From GCA-002793235 sp965267355 (GTDB taxonomy: Bacteria; Bacteroidota; Bacteroidia; Flavobacteriales_E; Vicingaceae): a stretch of 64,000 nucleotides of DNA. The DNA lies in NCBI GenBank assembly GCA_965267355.1, contig OZ253956.1, forward strand, positions 1 to 64,000, read 5' to 3'. The position numbers were made by a program, and so were the translations under genes. Below are positions 41,794-51,628 of the stretch, piece after piece (positions within the stretch are counted from its first letter, which is position 1; the number at the start of each line of letters is the position of its first letter). The notes under the pieces were generated by a model that did not search any database, was not told the DNA's origin, and saw only the letters and a list, made by a program, of their open reading frames with translations.

Positions 41794-44700
41794 ATGAACA
41801 AGTTTTTTATTATCATATCCACCTTTATCCTAAGTGGTTTTTGCTACTCTCAAAATTGGATAAATTCAGCTGGAGGAAACTTTAATGATGAATCTTATGA
41901 TGTAGAAGTAGATGCTTCTGGTAATATATACACTACAGGATATACAACAGCAGCTTCAGTTTTTGGTCCATCAATTAACTTAACAACTAATGGCTACAGT
42001 GATATTTATGTGTCAAAAAGTGATGCCAACGGTAATTTTTTATGGGTAAAAGTCTTTGGTAGTACACTGGCAGATAGAGGATATGATATAGCTTTAGATA
42101 ATTCGGGGAATATTTATGTAACAGGATACTTTCAGGGAACAGCCAATTTTGGCTCAATACAACTTACTGCTTCAGGAAATTCACAAGATATATTCGTACT
42201 GAAATTAGATAACAATGGTAATGTGCTATGGGTAAAATCAGAAGGAGGAAATGAAGGCGATACAGGTTATGGCATTACCGTTGATAATAACGGTGATGTA
42301 ATTGTAACAGGGCAATTTAAAGGTACTGCTCAAATTGGTTTAAATAATTTCTCAAGTGCCATTGATCCTAATTCTGGACTACCTGCTTACGATATGTTTA
42401 TATCAAAATACGATGCTAATGGAAATAATTTATGGTCAATACAAGGTATTGCAAAATATGATGATAGAGGATTAGCTGTTAAAACTGATTCTAATAATGA
42501 TATTTATGTAACAGGTCAGTTTTCAGACACGTTAACCATTGCTGGTTCTCAACACAACAACACCATTTTTAATGCTGGTATGCTGCTTAAATTAGACCCT
42601 ACTGGAAACGAAATTTGGTTTAGACGTATGGGAGCAGTACAAACCTTAGTTTATGATGTTGAAATTGATAACTCAGATGATGTTTACATAACAGGAGATT
42701 TTCAGGGACAAATGATAATTATTGGTAATACCACTAATTATTTTTTAAATGGGAATTATACTTACAGAATATTCTTAATAAAAATGGCTCCCAATGGAGA
42801 GGTAATATGGATGCAAGAAGATGATTCAGACTCTGAAGTATCCTCTAAAGCAATTTGCTTGGATGTAAACCAAGATCCTTATATTGCTGGAACCTTTAAA
42901 TGTGTAATGAACGAATATGCTGACACCTTAGGTTCTGGTTTATTTAATTCTGTTGGTTATAACGATGTTTTTATTACAAAATATAATAAATCAGGGCAAA
43001 GGCAATGGATGCGTCAATATGGTGGACCATTGAATGATTATTGTTCTGGTATTGCTATTTCACAAGCTGATAATCCAGTTATTTCAGGAGGGTACACCGA
43101 ATATTTTAATTACCCCTACAGCCCAACAACATTTTCTAATTTCCCAGGTATTAATAAAGGGTTTTCTGGTTACTCATGGTCTCCTGGATGTCCTGCTGAC
43201 ACTTATCGTTACTTAAATGCTGTTGGAGCTAAAGACATTATGATAGGACGACCTGTTAATTTAAACTTAAATCATTATTATTATTACGAGCTTACATCTT
43301 GTTATAATGCTAATAATCCTCCATGCATAGAGTTTAACTGCCCTGATTCCGTTACGTTTTGTGGGAGCGGTACAATTCGAAACTTTACTTTTACAGCTGG
43401 TAATGGATTTTACTATGAAAATTATAATGCTACACCTTTTAACCCACACCACGGTCCTTATTATGATTTTTTATGGAATACTGGAGATACTACTTTAAGC
43501 ATCAATACTAATATTAGTGGCTATTATTCTGTTCAGTCTGAAAGAATTGACGGCTGTTTGAGTAGTAAGGACAGTATTTATGTTACAGTTAATCCTCTAC
43601 CTCAATTACCAAATTTAACTGATGACCATGGGTTTAACAATCAAAACTACCCGCCTTATAATAATATTAAATTATGTTACCCTGATACAGCAACTACATG
43701 GTTTAACGATTTAGATTCGACCTATCAGTTTACTTACACTACACCAACTGCAACTTACAATGATAGTCTTCCTCACCAAATATATACAGATGGTTTTCAT
43801 TCTGTTAATGTTGTTGACACCAATGGTTGCACCCGTAATGCTGGTTTTAATTTAATTTATGATTACCCTGTTTCTGACACTATAATTCCATATATACTTT
43901 TCAATAAAGATAGTATTTGTGAAGGGGAAACTGTGTGTTATGTTGTTGCAGATTCAATTACCAACCCAACAGGTAATTATACCGCTTTTTGTAGTAATGC
44001 TATTTTGTCACCTTCAACTAACTGCTTAACTGGCTGTATATCTCCTACAGCTACAGGTTGGTACACAGTTAATTATAACTTCATTATTGGGTATGACAAT
44101 CTTTGTGGTTCTGATACAGTTCATTATAGTGTAACCGACTCCGTGTATATTACTGTGATGAATAATCCATCAACTTCCATTTATACTGTTAGCGGAGACC
44201 CACTACTTTGCCCAGGAGATACTATTAATGTTTGGACAGACAGTATAATTAGCGGGTTTAACTGGAGTGGGCCCAGTATTTTAACAATAAATGCCGCTGG
44301 TGATACTATTTTTGCTAATCAGCAAGGTAGTTATAGTTATAGCGGAACCCTTACAGACACAACTACAGGTTGCTCATCTTACATTTCAAAAAGTTTTTTT
44401 GTTGCCGTAAAACCAAGCCCAACCATAACCAGTAATGTACCCGATAACATTATTTGCCCTAACGATTCTATACTGCTTACCTGTGTACAATCTGGAATTA
44501 ATTATGACTGGATAGGTCCTCAAGGAAATTCAATAGGGAGTAACCAAAGTATATGGGTTAATGTAGCTGGTTTTTATCATTGCGTTTTAACCGACAATGA
44601 TGGTTGCGTTTTAACCTCAAATACCATTGAACTTAAAGAGTACAACACACCTTATATTATAGCTGATCCAGGTACAGAACTTTGTCATACAGGTTCAATA

Positions 44701-46524
44701 GAATTAACTGCTTTTTATAGTGGAAGTCCAGGTGTTCAGTGGTATCCAGCTGGTTCTGCAAATGATCCTGACATTATTGTTAACCAACCTGGCACTTATT
44801 ATGTAGAAGTAACACAATGTGGCTTTACAGTTACAGATAGTGTAGTTATTACTGATGCTAATCTAAATATTAGTGTTATACCTCTTACTAATACTACAAT
44901 ATGCCCAGGAGACACTGCTATACTAACCACTAATTCTGGTATGGCATCTTATGAATGGTCTCCTGTACAGCATTATGGACAAACACTTATGACTACTGAT
45001 ACAGGAGATTATTATGTTACTGTATTTGATGGAGCTACTGGCTGTTCAGCTGTTTCTGACACTGTACACATAAGTATGCACCCTGGAGGTATTACTCCAA
45101 ATGTTCAAGGTCAAACAGTATGTCTTGGAGATAGTGCTACGCTCATTAATCTTAACTCGTGGTTAACCACCAATTGGTATAGTGACTCTATATCAACCAT
45201 ACCTTTTTCTTCCAATAGTAGCATTACTCTATATAACCTGATAAATGATACTACTATTTATGTTGAGAACTACGATACTAGCTGCACAAGTCCAAGAATA
45301 GCAGTTCATATTACTGTAATTCCAACAAATGGCTCACCAAATATTTATGGGGATACTATTCTTTGTGAAGGTCAAACACTAAATTTATACACTGATAATA
45401 TCAATGGTGCATCTTATCAGTGGAGTAATGCTAGTGGTACTATAAGTACTTTAGTAAATTACATTGACCCTTTTGTTACCTTAAATGATACTGGTTATTA
45501 TTATTTAACTGTTAATGGTGTTAGCTGTATTAATTCTAATAATAGTGTATTTATAGCCATACATCCTAAAACCCCTGCTCCAACTATATTTGGGGATACG
45601 GCTTATTGTACGAATGATACTCTACTGCTGTACACAAATAGCAATTTAGATTCCTTAACTTGGATTGACCCTAACTTTAACTACTCACATACCGATAGTT
45701 TAGAAATAAACCCTGTACTTTCTGGGCACTATACACTTTTAGGTATAGATACGAATGGGTGTAGTTCTGAAATGGACTCTATCTATGTTTCAACTCTACC
45801 CTCTCCACCTATCCCAAATATTTATACTCAGAACCTGTATTGTAGTGGAGACAGTATGTTTATATCAACTGACACAATAAATGGTATTACTTATAGCTGG
45901 ACTGGGCCAAATGCTTATGCTAATAATGATGAAAGTGACACTCTTTTGAATGTAACACCTAATAATTCAGGAGTTTATCAATTAACAATAACTGATACCA
46001 ATGGGTGTTCTTCAAGCAATCAAACTTATGTTAATGTAAATGATTACCCCGTAATAGATTTAGGTCCAGATACTGTTGTGTGTATTGATTCATTACCTTA
46101 CCTATTAGCTATAGATACTATTTACAATAATTATTTATGGCAAGATGGAAACACTAATCATTATTATAACGTTATAGATTCTGGATGGTATTATGTGACT
46201 GTTGAAATGATTGGGGGGTGCAGTACAACTGATTCAATATACATAGACATTGAGCATTGTAATTCATGTGGATTTGCAAATGTATTCAGCCCTAACGGTG
46301 ATGGGATAAATGATTACTTTGTAATTGAAAATTTAGAATACTTCCCAAATAGTAGGTTAGAAGTATTTGACCGTTGGGGAAAATTAATTTATGAGTCGGA
46401 TAATTATGAAAACAATTGGGGTGGTGGTAATCAACACGAAAGTACTTACTATTTTATTTTCTATCCTAATGATCCAATAGGCGTTGTACCTATTTATAAA
46501 GGTTATGTTACATTAACCCGCTAA
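41794..46524 (+). CDS. Giant T9SS-secreted protein with SBBP propeller, Ig-like repeats and CHU_C tail
   Basis: 1576 residues with signal peptide (MNKFFIIISTFILSGFCYSQ). Residues about 20-450 contain SBBP-type propeller repeats (VDASGNIYTTGYT, LDNSGNIYVTGYF, VDNNGDVIVTGQF, and others). About 500-1480 is a string of Ig-like/PKD-like units with paired Cys and the recurrent phrase LCPGDT / ICPGDT / LCEGQT. The end (VFSPNGDGINDYFVIENLEYFPNSRL, FDRWGKLIYES, WGGG) is the gliding-motility-type CHU_C sorting domain. A cell-surface adhesin or gliding-related protein is likely. Confidence 0.92.
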   Translation: MNKFFIIISTFILSGFCYSQNWINSAGGNFNDESYDVEVDASGNIYTTGYTTAASVFGPSINLTTNGYSDIYVSKSDANGNFLWVKVFGSTLADRGYDIALDNSGNIYVTGYFQGTANFGSIQLTASGNSQDIFVLKLDNNGNVLWVKSEGGNEGDTGYGITVDNNGDVIVTGQFKGTAQIGLNNFSSAIDPNSGLPAYDMFISKYDANGNNLWSIQGIAKYDDRGLAVKTDSNNDIYVTGQFSDTLTIAGSQHNNTIFNAGMLLKLDPTGNEIWFRRMGAVQTLVYDVEIDNSDDVYITGDFQGQMIIIGNTTNYFLNGNYTYRIFLIKMAPNGEVIWMQEDDSDSEVSSKAICLDVNQDPYIAGTFKCVMNEYADTLGSGLFNSVGYNDVFITKYNKSGQRQWMRQYGGPLNDYCSGIAISQADNPVISGGYTEYFNYPYSPTTFSNFPGINKGFSGYSWSPGCPADTYRYLNAVGAKDIMIGRPVNLNLNHYYYYELTSCYNANNPPCIEFNCPDSVTFCGSGTIRNFTFTAGNGFYYENYNATPFNPHHGPYYDFLWNTGDTTLSINTNISGYYSVQSERIDGCLSSKDSIYVTVNPLPQLPNLTDDHGFNNQNYPPYNNIKLCYPDTATTWFNDLDSTYQFTYTTPTATYNDSLPHQIYTDGFHSVNVVDTNGCTRNAGFNLIYDYPVSDTIIPYILFNKDSICEGETVCYVVADSITNPTGNYTAFCSNAILSPSTNCLTGCISPTATGWYTVNYNFIIGYDNLCGSDTVHYSVTDSVYITVMNNPSTSIYTVSGDPLLCPGDTINVWTDSIISGFNWSGPSILTINAAGDTIFANQQGSYSYSGTLTDTTTGCSSYISKSFFVAVKPSPTITSNVPDNIICPNDSILLTCVQSGINYDWIGPQGNSIGSNQSIWVNVAGFYHCVLTDNDGCVLTSNTIELKEYNTPYIIADPGTELCHTGSIELTAFYSGSPGVQWYPAGSANDPDIIVNQPGTYYVEVTQCGFTVTDSVVITDANLNISVIPLTNTTICPGDTAILTTNSGMASYEWSPVQHYGQTLMTTDTGDYYVTVFDGATGCSAVSDTVHISMHPGGITPNVQGQTVCLGDSATLINLNSWLTTNWYSDSISTIPFSSNSSITLYNLINDTTIYVENYDTSCTSPRIAVHITVIPTNGSPNIYGDTILCEGQTLNLYTDNINGASYQWSNASGTISTLVNYIDPFVTLNDTGYYYLTVNGVSCINSNNSVFIAIHPKTPAPTIFGDTAYCTNDTLLLYTNSNLDSLTWIDPNFNYSHTDSLEINPVLSGHYTLLGIDTNGCSSEMDSIYVSTLPSPPIPNIYTQNLYCSGDSMFISTDTINGITYSWTGPNAYANNDESDTLLNVTPNNSGVYQLTITDTNGCSSSNQTYVNVNDYPVIDLGPDTVVCIDSLPYLLAIDTIYNNYLWQDGNTNHYYNVIDSGWYYVTVEMIGGCSTTDSIYIDIEHCNSCGFANVFSPNGDGINDYFVIENLEYFPNSRLEVFDRWGKLIYESDNYENNWGGGNQHESTYYFIFYPNDPIGVVPIYKGYVTLTR

Positions 46525-46859
46525 TTACTTTTAATATAGTTAATCAAATCAATACCTAAGTACTTTGATATTTTTTGAGCTATAGTTTCTAACTCGCTCC
46601 TGCCCTTAGATTTATATAAAAGAATTTTTCTTTTCTTATCAATACATAAATAAATACAAAACAATGGGAACTTAACTGTAGATGATGCAGAAAAAGTGCG
46701 TGGTGCGTTTAACTTCTGTGTTCCTTGCCTTTCAGTAATTGCAACAAATTTGAAATTTAATAGCTTTTTCCATTCTCCAAACTCAATACCAAGAAAAGAA
46801 ACATAAGTTTTATACCTGTTGTTTTCTTTATCAAGAATAAAGCCTTTCCCCTTAAGCAT
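46521..46859 (-). CDS. Hypothetical protein coupled to the TPR-PD40 gene
   Basis: 112 residues, no signal peptide or TM anchor; pleckstrin-like alternation of strands (YKTYVSFLGIEFGEWKKLLNFKFVAITE) and a C-terminal helix. No family recognised. Its ATG overlaps the TAA of the upstream gene (TAATG), implying translational coupling. Its 3' end overlaps the convergent giant gene by 4 bp. Confidence 0.65.
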   Translation of the reverse strand: MLKGKGFILDKENNRYKTYVSFLGIEFGEWKKLLNFKFVAITERQGTQKLNAPRTFSASSTVKFPLFCIYLCIDKKRKILLYKSKGRSELETIAQKISKYLGIDLINYIKSN

Positions 46860-48490
46860 TACTCCCCTTCAGGTAATTTAACCAGCTCTACCTTCTCAAC
46901 ATGTATATGAGTTTTACCTTTTCCAACAGGTAAATCAACAGCTACGGTTTTGGTTTCATAACCTTTTGCTGAAGCGGTTACCGTATATTTTTTACCTCCT
47001 TGTAAAGTAATAAAATAATCTCCTTCATCATTACATATTGTCTTTGCTGCTACTTTTCCACTCTCATCCTTAAATTCCATATTGGCAACTACGTTATCTT
47101 CACCACTTGTTACTATTCCTTTTAAAATAGATAAGTTAATAGAAACTCCTTCGGTAAGAATTGGGTAGTTACTTAAATCAATTTTGTATATGTCTCGCTC
47201 TCCAAAACCTTCTTCCTTAACTGCTGAATAATGAGCTGTTTTACCATCTGTACTCAACACAAAATGTACGTCATCATCAACTGTATTGATTGGGTAACCT
47301 AAGTTCTCTGGTTTACTCCAAGTTCCATCGTCTTGTAGTTTAGACATGAAAATATCCTTGCCACCAATAGACAAATGACCATTTGAGCTAAAAAATAATG
47401 TCTTCCCATCAGGGTGAATAAATACTGAAATTTCATCACCAGGGGTATTAATCACCGGACCCAAATTTTTAGGTTCTGACCAAGTTGTTTTTGTTAAACG
47501 CTCAGCAACATAAATATCTCCTTTACCTTGCGCTCCATTCTTTTTTCCTTCGCGTTCACTAACAAAATATAATTTGTTTCCATCAGCTGATAAACTAGCA
47601 GAACTTTCAAAATAAGAAGTATTAATTGGTTTTTCTAATGCTCTTGGTAATCCCCAAGTTCCAGAGGTTTGTCTTTTCTTAGAAACAAAGATATCGCCAA
47701 TGTAAACCTCTCCATCATTTCTATAAATGTAAATTTTGTTTCCATCAGGTGAAATGCTCAGGCTTGCATCATGTTTTTCTGTATTCAGTTTACCTTCTAT
47801 TGGGCGAGATTTTCCCCAAGTACTTTCCGTAGAATCCCATTCAGCAATGTATATATCTTCAAAATATTTAAAGTCCCCTGCTTTATCAACTCCTCCACCC
47901 TTCGTGTCTGCCCTTCTGGATGTGAAAATCATTGTTTTACCGTCTGCTGAAATGGAAGGTGCATAATCTCCACCTTTTGAATTGATATTGTTTCCTAAGT
48001 TTTCTATTTTTACATTTACAGGATTAGCAATCATTTTCTTTGCGTAATCAACCTGAGCTATTCTTTTAGTAATGTTGTAAAACTTTCTATCTTTTTTAGA
48101 AGCCCTTGAGTTGAATGTAGTATATGCCTCTATTGCTTCATCCAACTGCCCATTCCTATGATAGGATTGCCCAAGGTTAAAATACAATTCATCATCCACT
48201 TCATCATTCAATTTTCTTGCATTCTGAAAATACTCTACCGCTAAATCAAAATTTCTTAACTCATAATGACACTCTGCAATACGATAATTAACCATTGCAT
48301 CATTAGTATAATCTTCTTTTAATTCTCTGTAAATATTTAAAGCCCCCCTAATATCACGTTCAGTCAAAAACTTATGGCGAGCCTCTTGCATCTTAAACTT
48401 ATAACCTATCTTACCCGTTTTCTTGTCATCTTGAGAAAATACTGGGTTAATGAAATAGATTGCCAAAAACAGTAGTATAACTTTTTTCAT
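46859..48490 (-). CDS. TPR-PD40 (PorE-like) periplasmic protein without OmpA domain
   Basis: 543 residues: signal peptide (MKKVILLFLAIYFINPVFSQ), TPR repeats (about 35-140: AMVNYRIAECHYELRNFDLAVEYF, ELYFNLGQSYHRNGQLDEAIEAY), a PD40 beta-propeller (about 175-430: YAPSISADGKTMIFTSRR, DASLSISPDGNKIYIYRN, SSASLSADGNKLYFVSER, ISVFIHPDGKTLFFSSN) and a carboxypeptidase-regulatory-like beta-sandwich (about 450-535). PorE of the type IX system has the same order plus an OmpA peptidoglycan-binding domain, which is absent here. It may anchor or chaperone envelope complexes. Confidence 0.85.
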   Translation of the reverse strand: MKKVILLFLAIYFINPVFSQDDKKTGKIGYKFKMQEARHKFLTERDIRGALNIYRELKEDYTNDAMVNYRIAECHYELRNFDLAVEYFQNARKLNDEVDDELYFNLGQSYHRNGQLDEAIEAYTTFNSRASKKDRKFYNITKRIAQVDYAKKMIANPVNVKIENLGNNINSKGGDYAPSISADGKTMIFTSRRADTKGGGVDKAGDFKYFEDIYIAEWDSTESTWGKSRPIEGKLNTEKHDASLSISPDGNKIYIYRNDGEVYIGDIFVSKKRQTSGTWGLPRALEKPINTSYFESSASLSADGNKLYFVSEREGKKNGAQGKGDIYVAERLTKTTWSEPKNLGPVINTPGDEISVFIHPDGKTLFFSSNGHLSIGGKDIFMSKLQDDGTWSKPENLGYPINTVDDDVHFVLSTDGKTAHYSAVKEEGFGERDIYKIDLSNYPILTEGVSINLSILKGIVTSGEDNVVANMEFKDESGKVAAKTICNDEGDYFITLQGGKKYTVTASAKGYETKTVAVDLPVGKGKTHIHVEKVELVKLPEGE

Positions 48491-48613
48491 GTTTTAAAGA
48501 TTTAATCAATCTACACATCAATTATGCCATAGATAAAAGTGTGCAAAGTGCCTTTGAGTACCTAACAAAAATAATGAATATGATGAGTATTCAAAATGTT
48601 ATTACTAAAATAA

Positions 48614-49342
48614 TTAGCTTACCATTAAATTAAGAAAATTGTTGAGAGCAGCTTTTTTATCATCATCAAAACGATAATCTATTTTATTGGATAAATAATC
48701 CAACAACACCTGTTCTTCTATATGGTTTTGTTTTATAACTTCTTTAATATTTGCAACACCATTTGTCAAACTATCATTGAATTTAGATTCAAATTCACTC
48801 GGAAGTTTTTTATTACTAACCCAGCATGCAAAAACAAATGGTTGTCCAGTAAAATCTTTCCATGCTTCAGATAAATCGTATTTATATTTTTTAGTTATAC
48901 TAAATGTTCTATCTCCTATAATAACAGCTGCTGTTGTTCCTTTTATATTCTCTTCAAACCCTTCATAGGCATCTATCCATTTTGGGTTTATGTTCCAATA
49001 CTTTTCCGCTAAAACTTTAACTAAAGTAACCGAAGTTTTAGAATGAAAATCTAAATAAATGTTTTCTATTTCTTCTAATGGAACATCACTAAACAGTGCT
49101 ACTGTATCAACTTTACCATCTGCTCCAATGCAGTAATTAGAAATGATATGATACTCTTTTAATTGAGGTATAATAGCTACAGGAACTAAACCCAAATCTA
49201 CCTCATTATCCATTAATTTTCTTGCACACTCCGATGGAATATCTAACGACAAATCAATTTCGTTTTTGATATCAGAATGTTCTAATCCAAATAAAAATGG
49301 CAATGTGTTTAAATACGATACAGCCGAAACCCTAATCTTCAA
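48614..49342 (-). CDS. mqnA: Menaquinone biosynthesis protein MqnA (chorismate dehydratase)
   Basis: 242 residues, periplasmic-binding-protein fold without signal peptide: MKIRVSAVSYLNTLPFLFGL, CARKLMDNEVDLGLVPVAII, VAIYLDFHSKTSVTL-like middle (IENIYLDFHSKTSVTLVKVL), GTTAAVIIGDR, FVFACWVSNK. It dehydrates chorismate at the first step of the futalosine route to menaquinone. It overlaps the upstream EI24 gene by 11 bp. Confidence 0.88.
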   Translation of the reverse strand: MKIRVSAVSYLNTLPFLFGLEHSDIKNEIDLSLDIPSECARKLMDNEVDLGLVPVAIIPQLKEYHIISNYCIGADGKVDTVALFSDVPLEEIENIYLDFHSKTSVTLVKVLAEKYWNINPKWIDAYEGFEENIKGTTAAVIIGDRTFSITKKYKYDLSEAWKDFTGQPFVFACWVSNKKLPSEFESKFNDSLTNGVANIKEVIKQNHIEEQVLLDYLSNKIDYRFDDDKKAALNNFLNLMVS

Positions 49343-50177
49343 TTTGCTCTTTCTTTTTTGCGTACTGATTGGTTGACAAATCTACAACATTATGTGTAGC
49401 AATAGTTGCTGCCACCACAGAAATTATTGCTACAAAACCTGATAAAGTAACTCCACACCATGGAATTAACAAGAAAAATGAAAATACCAAACCATTTGCA
49501 ATAGCTAATCCCTTATTTTTTCGCATAAATTGAACACTCTGTTTAATACTCAATCTCCTTCTCTCATTAGTATAATCAATAAAAGAAAAACCATAGAAGT
49601 AAGAAGAAATGAAGAATAAGAAAAATGAACCTAACAAACCACCTATAAAAGGAATAAACAGACCTAGAATAAATACTGCGAACATATAAAAAAGCTCAAT
49701 AAATAAATTTCGAGATGCAATTAAAACACCTCTAACCACATCACGCATTACCTGATCGCCATTAAATGGATATTCATTTCCTGTTAGCAATTCTTCTGTT
49801 CGTTCAGATAAAAATGAAAATACTGGAGATAAGCATATGATAATGATGTATCCACCAAACCGAGCAAAAACAAAAAAGAAGGTAAACTTTAAAACCAACC
49901 AAACAAAACCACCTGCTATTCCGGCAATATAATCTGAAACTGGTGTCAAGTACTCAGCTCCCCAGAAGGAATCATCCTCAATTTTCATGGCACTTTGCAA
50001 CCAGTTTTCAACCCAATCGCTTAAAGAACCTATACCAAGCCAACCCGCAACTAAAAAAATGATGTTCAACAATACTGGGAATAACAAATACCACCACAAA
50101 TGCTTTGAAAAAACCATCTCTATCGCTTTTCCATATGCCTTAAATCCTACACCAAAATTTTTAAACATACTTGCCAA
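49332..50177 (-). CDS. EI24-domain membrane protein
   Basis: 281 residues; ATG 50168 is an alternative start. Five or six TM segments and the EI24 (PF07264) pattern: WWYLLFPVLLNIIFLVAGW at the start, GGYIIIICLSPVFSFLSERTEELLTG in the middle, ending IPWCGVTLSGFVAIISVVAATIA. Related to CysZ-type sulfate-transport proteins, but the role in Bacteroidota is not established. Overlaps mqnA. Confidence 0.8.
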   Translation of the reverse strand: MASMFKNFGVGFKAYGKAIEMVFSKHLWWYLLFPVLLNIIFLVAGWLGIGSLSDWVENWLQSAMKIEDDSFWGAEYLTPVSDYIAGIAGGFVWLVLKFTFFFVFARFGGYIIIICLSPVFSFLSERTEELLTGNEYPFNGDQVMRDVVRGVLIASRNLFIELFYMFAVFILGLFIPFIGGLLGSFFLFFISSYFYGFSFIDYTNERRRLSIKQSVQFMRKNKGLAIANGLVFSFFLLIPWCGVTLSGFVAIISVVAATIATHNVVDLSTNQYAKKKEQIED

Positions 50178-50271
50178 ATTTAGTTCAAAACTCTTTCCAA
50201 ATATACGTAATAATCACCCTGCTTATTCTCTGTAAAAGGGTTACTTTTGTCTTTTTATAAATATTTAACAA

Positions 50272-51624
50272 ATGGAGCTAAACGCACTAACAGCAATATC
50301 ACCAATAGATGGAAGATACAGAAGAGTAACAAAAGATTTGGGAAAGTATTTTTCTGAAGCAGCTTTAATTAAATATAGAGTTAGAGTTGAAATAGAATAC
50401 TTTATTGCTTTATGCGAGTTACCATTACCTCAACTCCAAGGTTTTGATAAATCTCTTTACGAACCAATAAGAGACATCTATAGAAATTTTACTGAAGAAG
50501 ATGCTTTATCTGTAAAAGAGATTGAAAAAACTACCAATCATGATGTTAAAGCAGTTGAGTATTTCATCAAAGATAAATTTACAGCTTTAGGTATTGGAGA
50601 GCAGCAAGAATTTGTTCACTTTGGGTTAACCTCTCAGGATATTAACAACACCTCTGTTCCATTATCAATAAAAGAAGCCTTAAATGATGTTTTTTACCCT
50701 TTGCTAGATGAAGCCTTAAACATACTAAAAACCAAGGCTACCGAATGGAAAGCCATCCCAATGCTAGCTAAAACGCATGGACAACCTGCTTCTCCTACCA
50801 AATTAGGTAAAGAATTTTATGTTTTTATCGAACGAATCGAACAACAACTAAAACAAGTTAAACAAGTTCCTTTTTCGGCAAAGTTTGGTGGGGCAACAGG
50901 TAACTTAAATGCTCATCATGTTGCTTACCCTAAGTACAATTGGGTAGATTTTGCCAATAACTTTGTCAACAATAGTTTAGGGTTAAATCGTTCGCAAACA
51001 ACCACACAAATTGAACATTATGATAATCTTGCTGCCTTATTTGATGGGCTAAAAAGAATTAATAATATCATCATTGATTTAGATAGAGATGTTTGGACTT
51101 ATATCTCTATGGATTATTTCAAACAAAAAATAAAAGAAGGAGAAATTGGTTCTTCGGCAATGCCACACAAAGTAAACCCTATTGATTTTGAAAATTCAGA
51201 AGGTAATTTAGGTATTGCTAACGCTATTTTTGAACATCTTTCTGCTAAACTACCTATTTCTCGCTTACAAAGAGACTTAACGGATTCTACTGTTTTAAGA
51301 AATGTTGGTGTACCTATAGGACATTCCGTTTTAGCTCTAGCCTCATTAATTAAAGGATTAAACAAATTATTGATTAACGAAGAGAAAATTAAAGCTGATT
51401 TAGAAAACAACTGGGCGGTTGCTGCTGAAGCAATACAAACTGTATTGAGGAGAGAAGGTTATCCAAAACCTTATGAAGCATTGAAAGAATTAACCCGAAC
51501 TAACGAAAAAATTACTGCTGAATCGATAGCCAATTTTATTGATACTTTAAACGTTAGTGATGAAGTAAAAACAGAATTAAAGCAAATTTCACCATACAAT
51601 TACACGGGAGTAGAATTATTCTAA
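50272..51624 (+). CDS. purB: Adenylosuccinate lyase
   Basis: 450 residues of the fumarase/aspartase superfamily, E. coli PurB subtype (MELNALTAISPIDGRYR). Signature SSAMPHKVNPIDFENSEGNLG (about 292) with the catalytic flexible loop, plus THGQPASPTKLGKEF and FGLTSQDINNTS. Acts twice in purine synthesis (SAICAR and adenylosuccinate cleavage). A TACTTTTG box at 50242-50249 is its likely promoter. The ABC gene follows after 4 bp. Confidence 0.95.
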   Translation: MELNALTAISPIDGRYRRVTKDLGKYFSEAALIKYRVRVEIEYFIALCELPLPQLQGFDKSLYEPIRDIYRNFTEEDALSVKEIEKTTNHDVKAVEYFIKDKFTALGIGEQQEFVHFGLTSQDINNTSVPLSIKEALNDVFYPLLDEALNILKTKATEWKAIPMLAKTHGQPASPTKLGKEFYVFIERIEQQLKQVKQVPFSAKFGGATGNLNAHHVAYPKYNWVDFANNFVNNSLGLNRSQTTTQIEHYDNLAALFDGLKRINNIIIDLDRDVWTYISMDYFKQKIKEGEIGSSAMPHKVNPIDFENSEGNLGIANAIFEHLSAKLPISRLQRDLTDSTVLRNVGVPIGHSVLALASLIKGLNKLLINEEKIKADLENNWAVAAEAIQTVLRREGYPKPYEALKELTRTNEKITAESIANFIDTLNVSDEVKTELKQISPYNYTGVELF

Positions 51625-51628
51625 TTTT

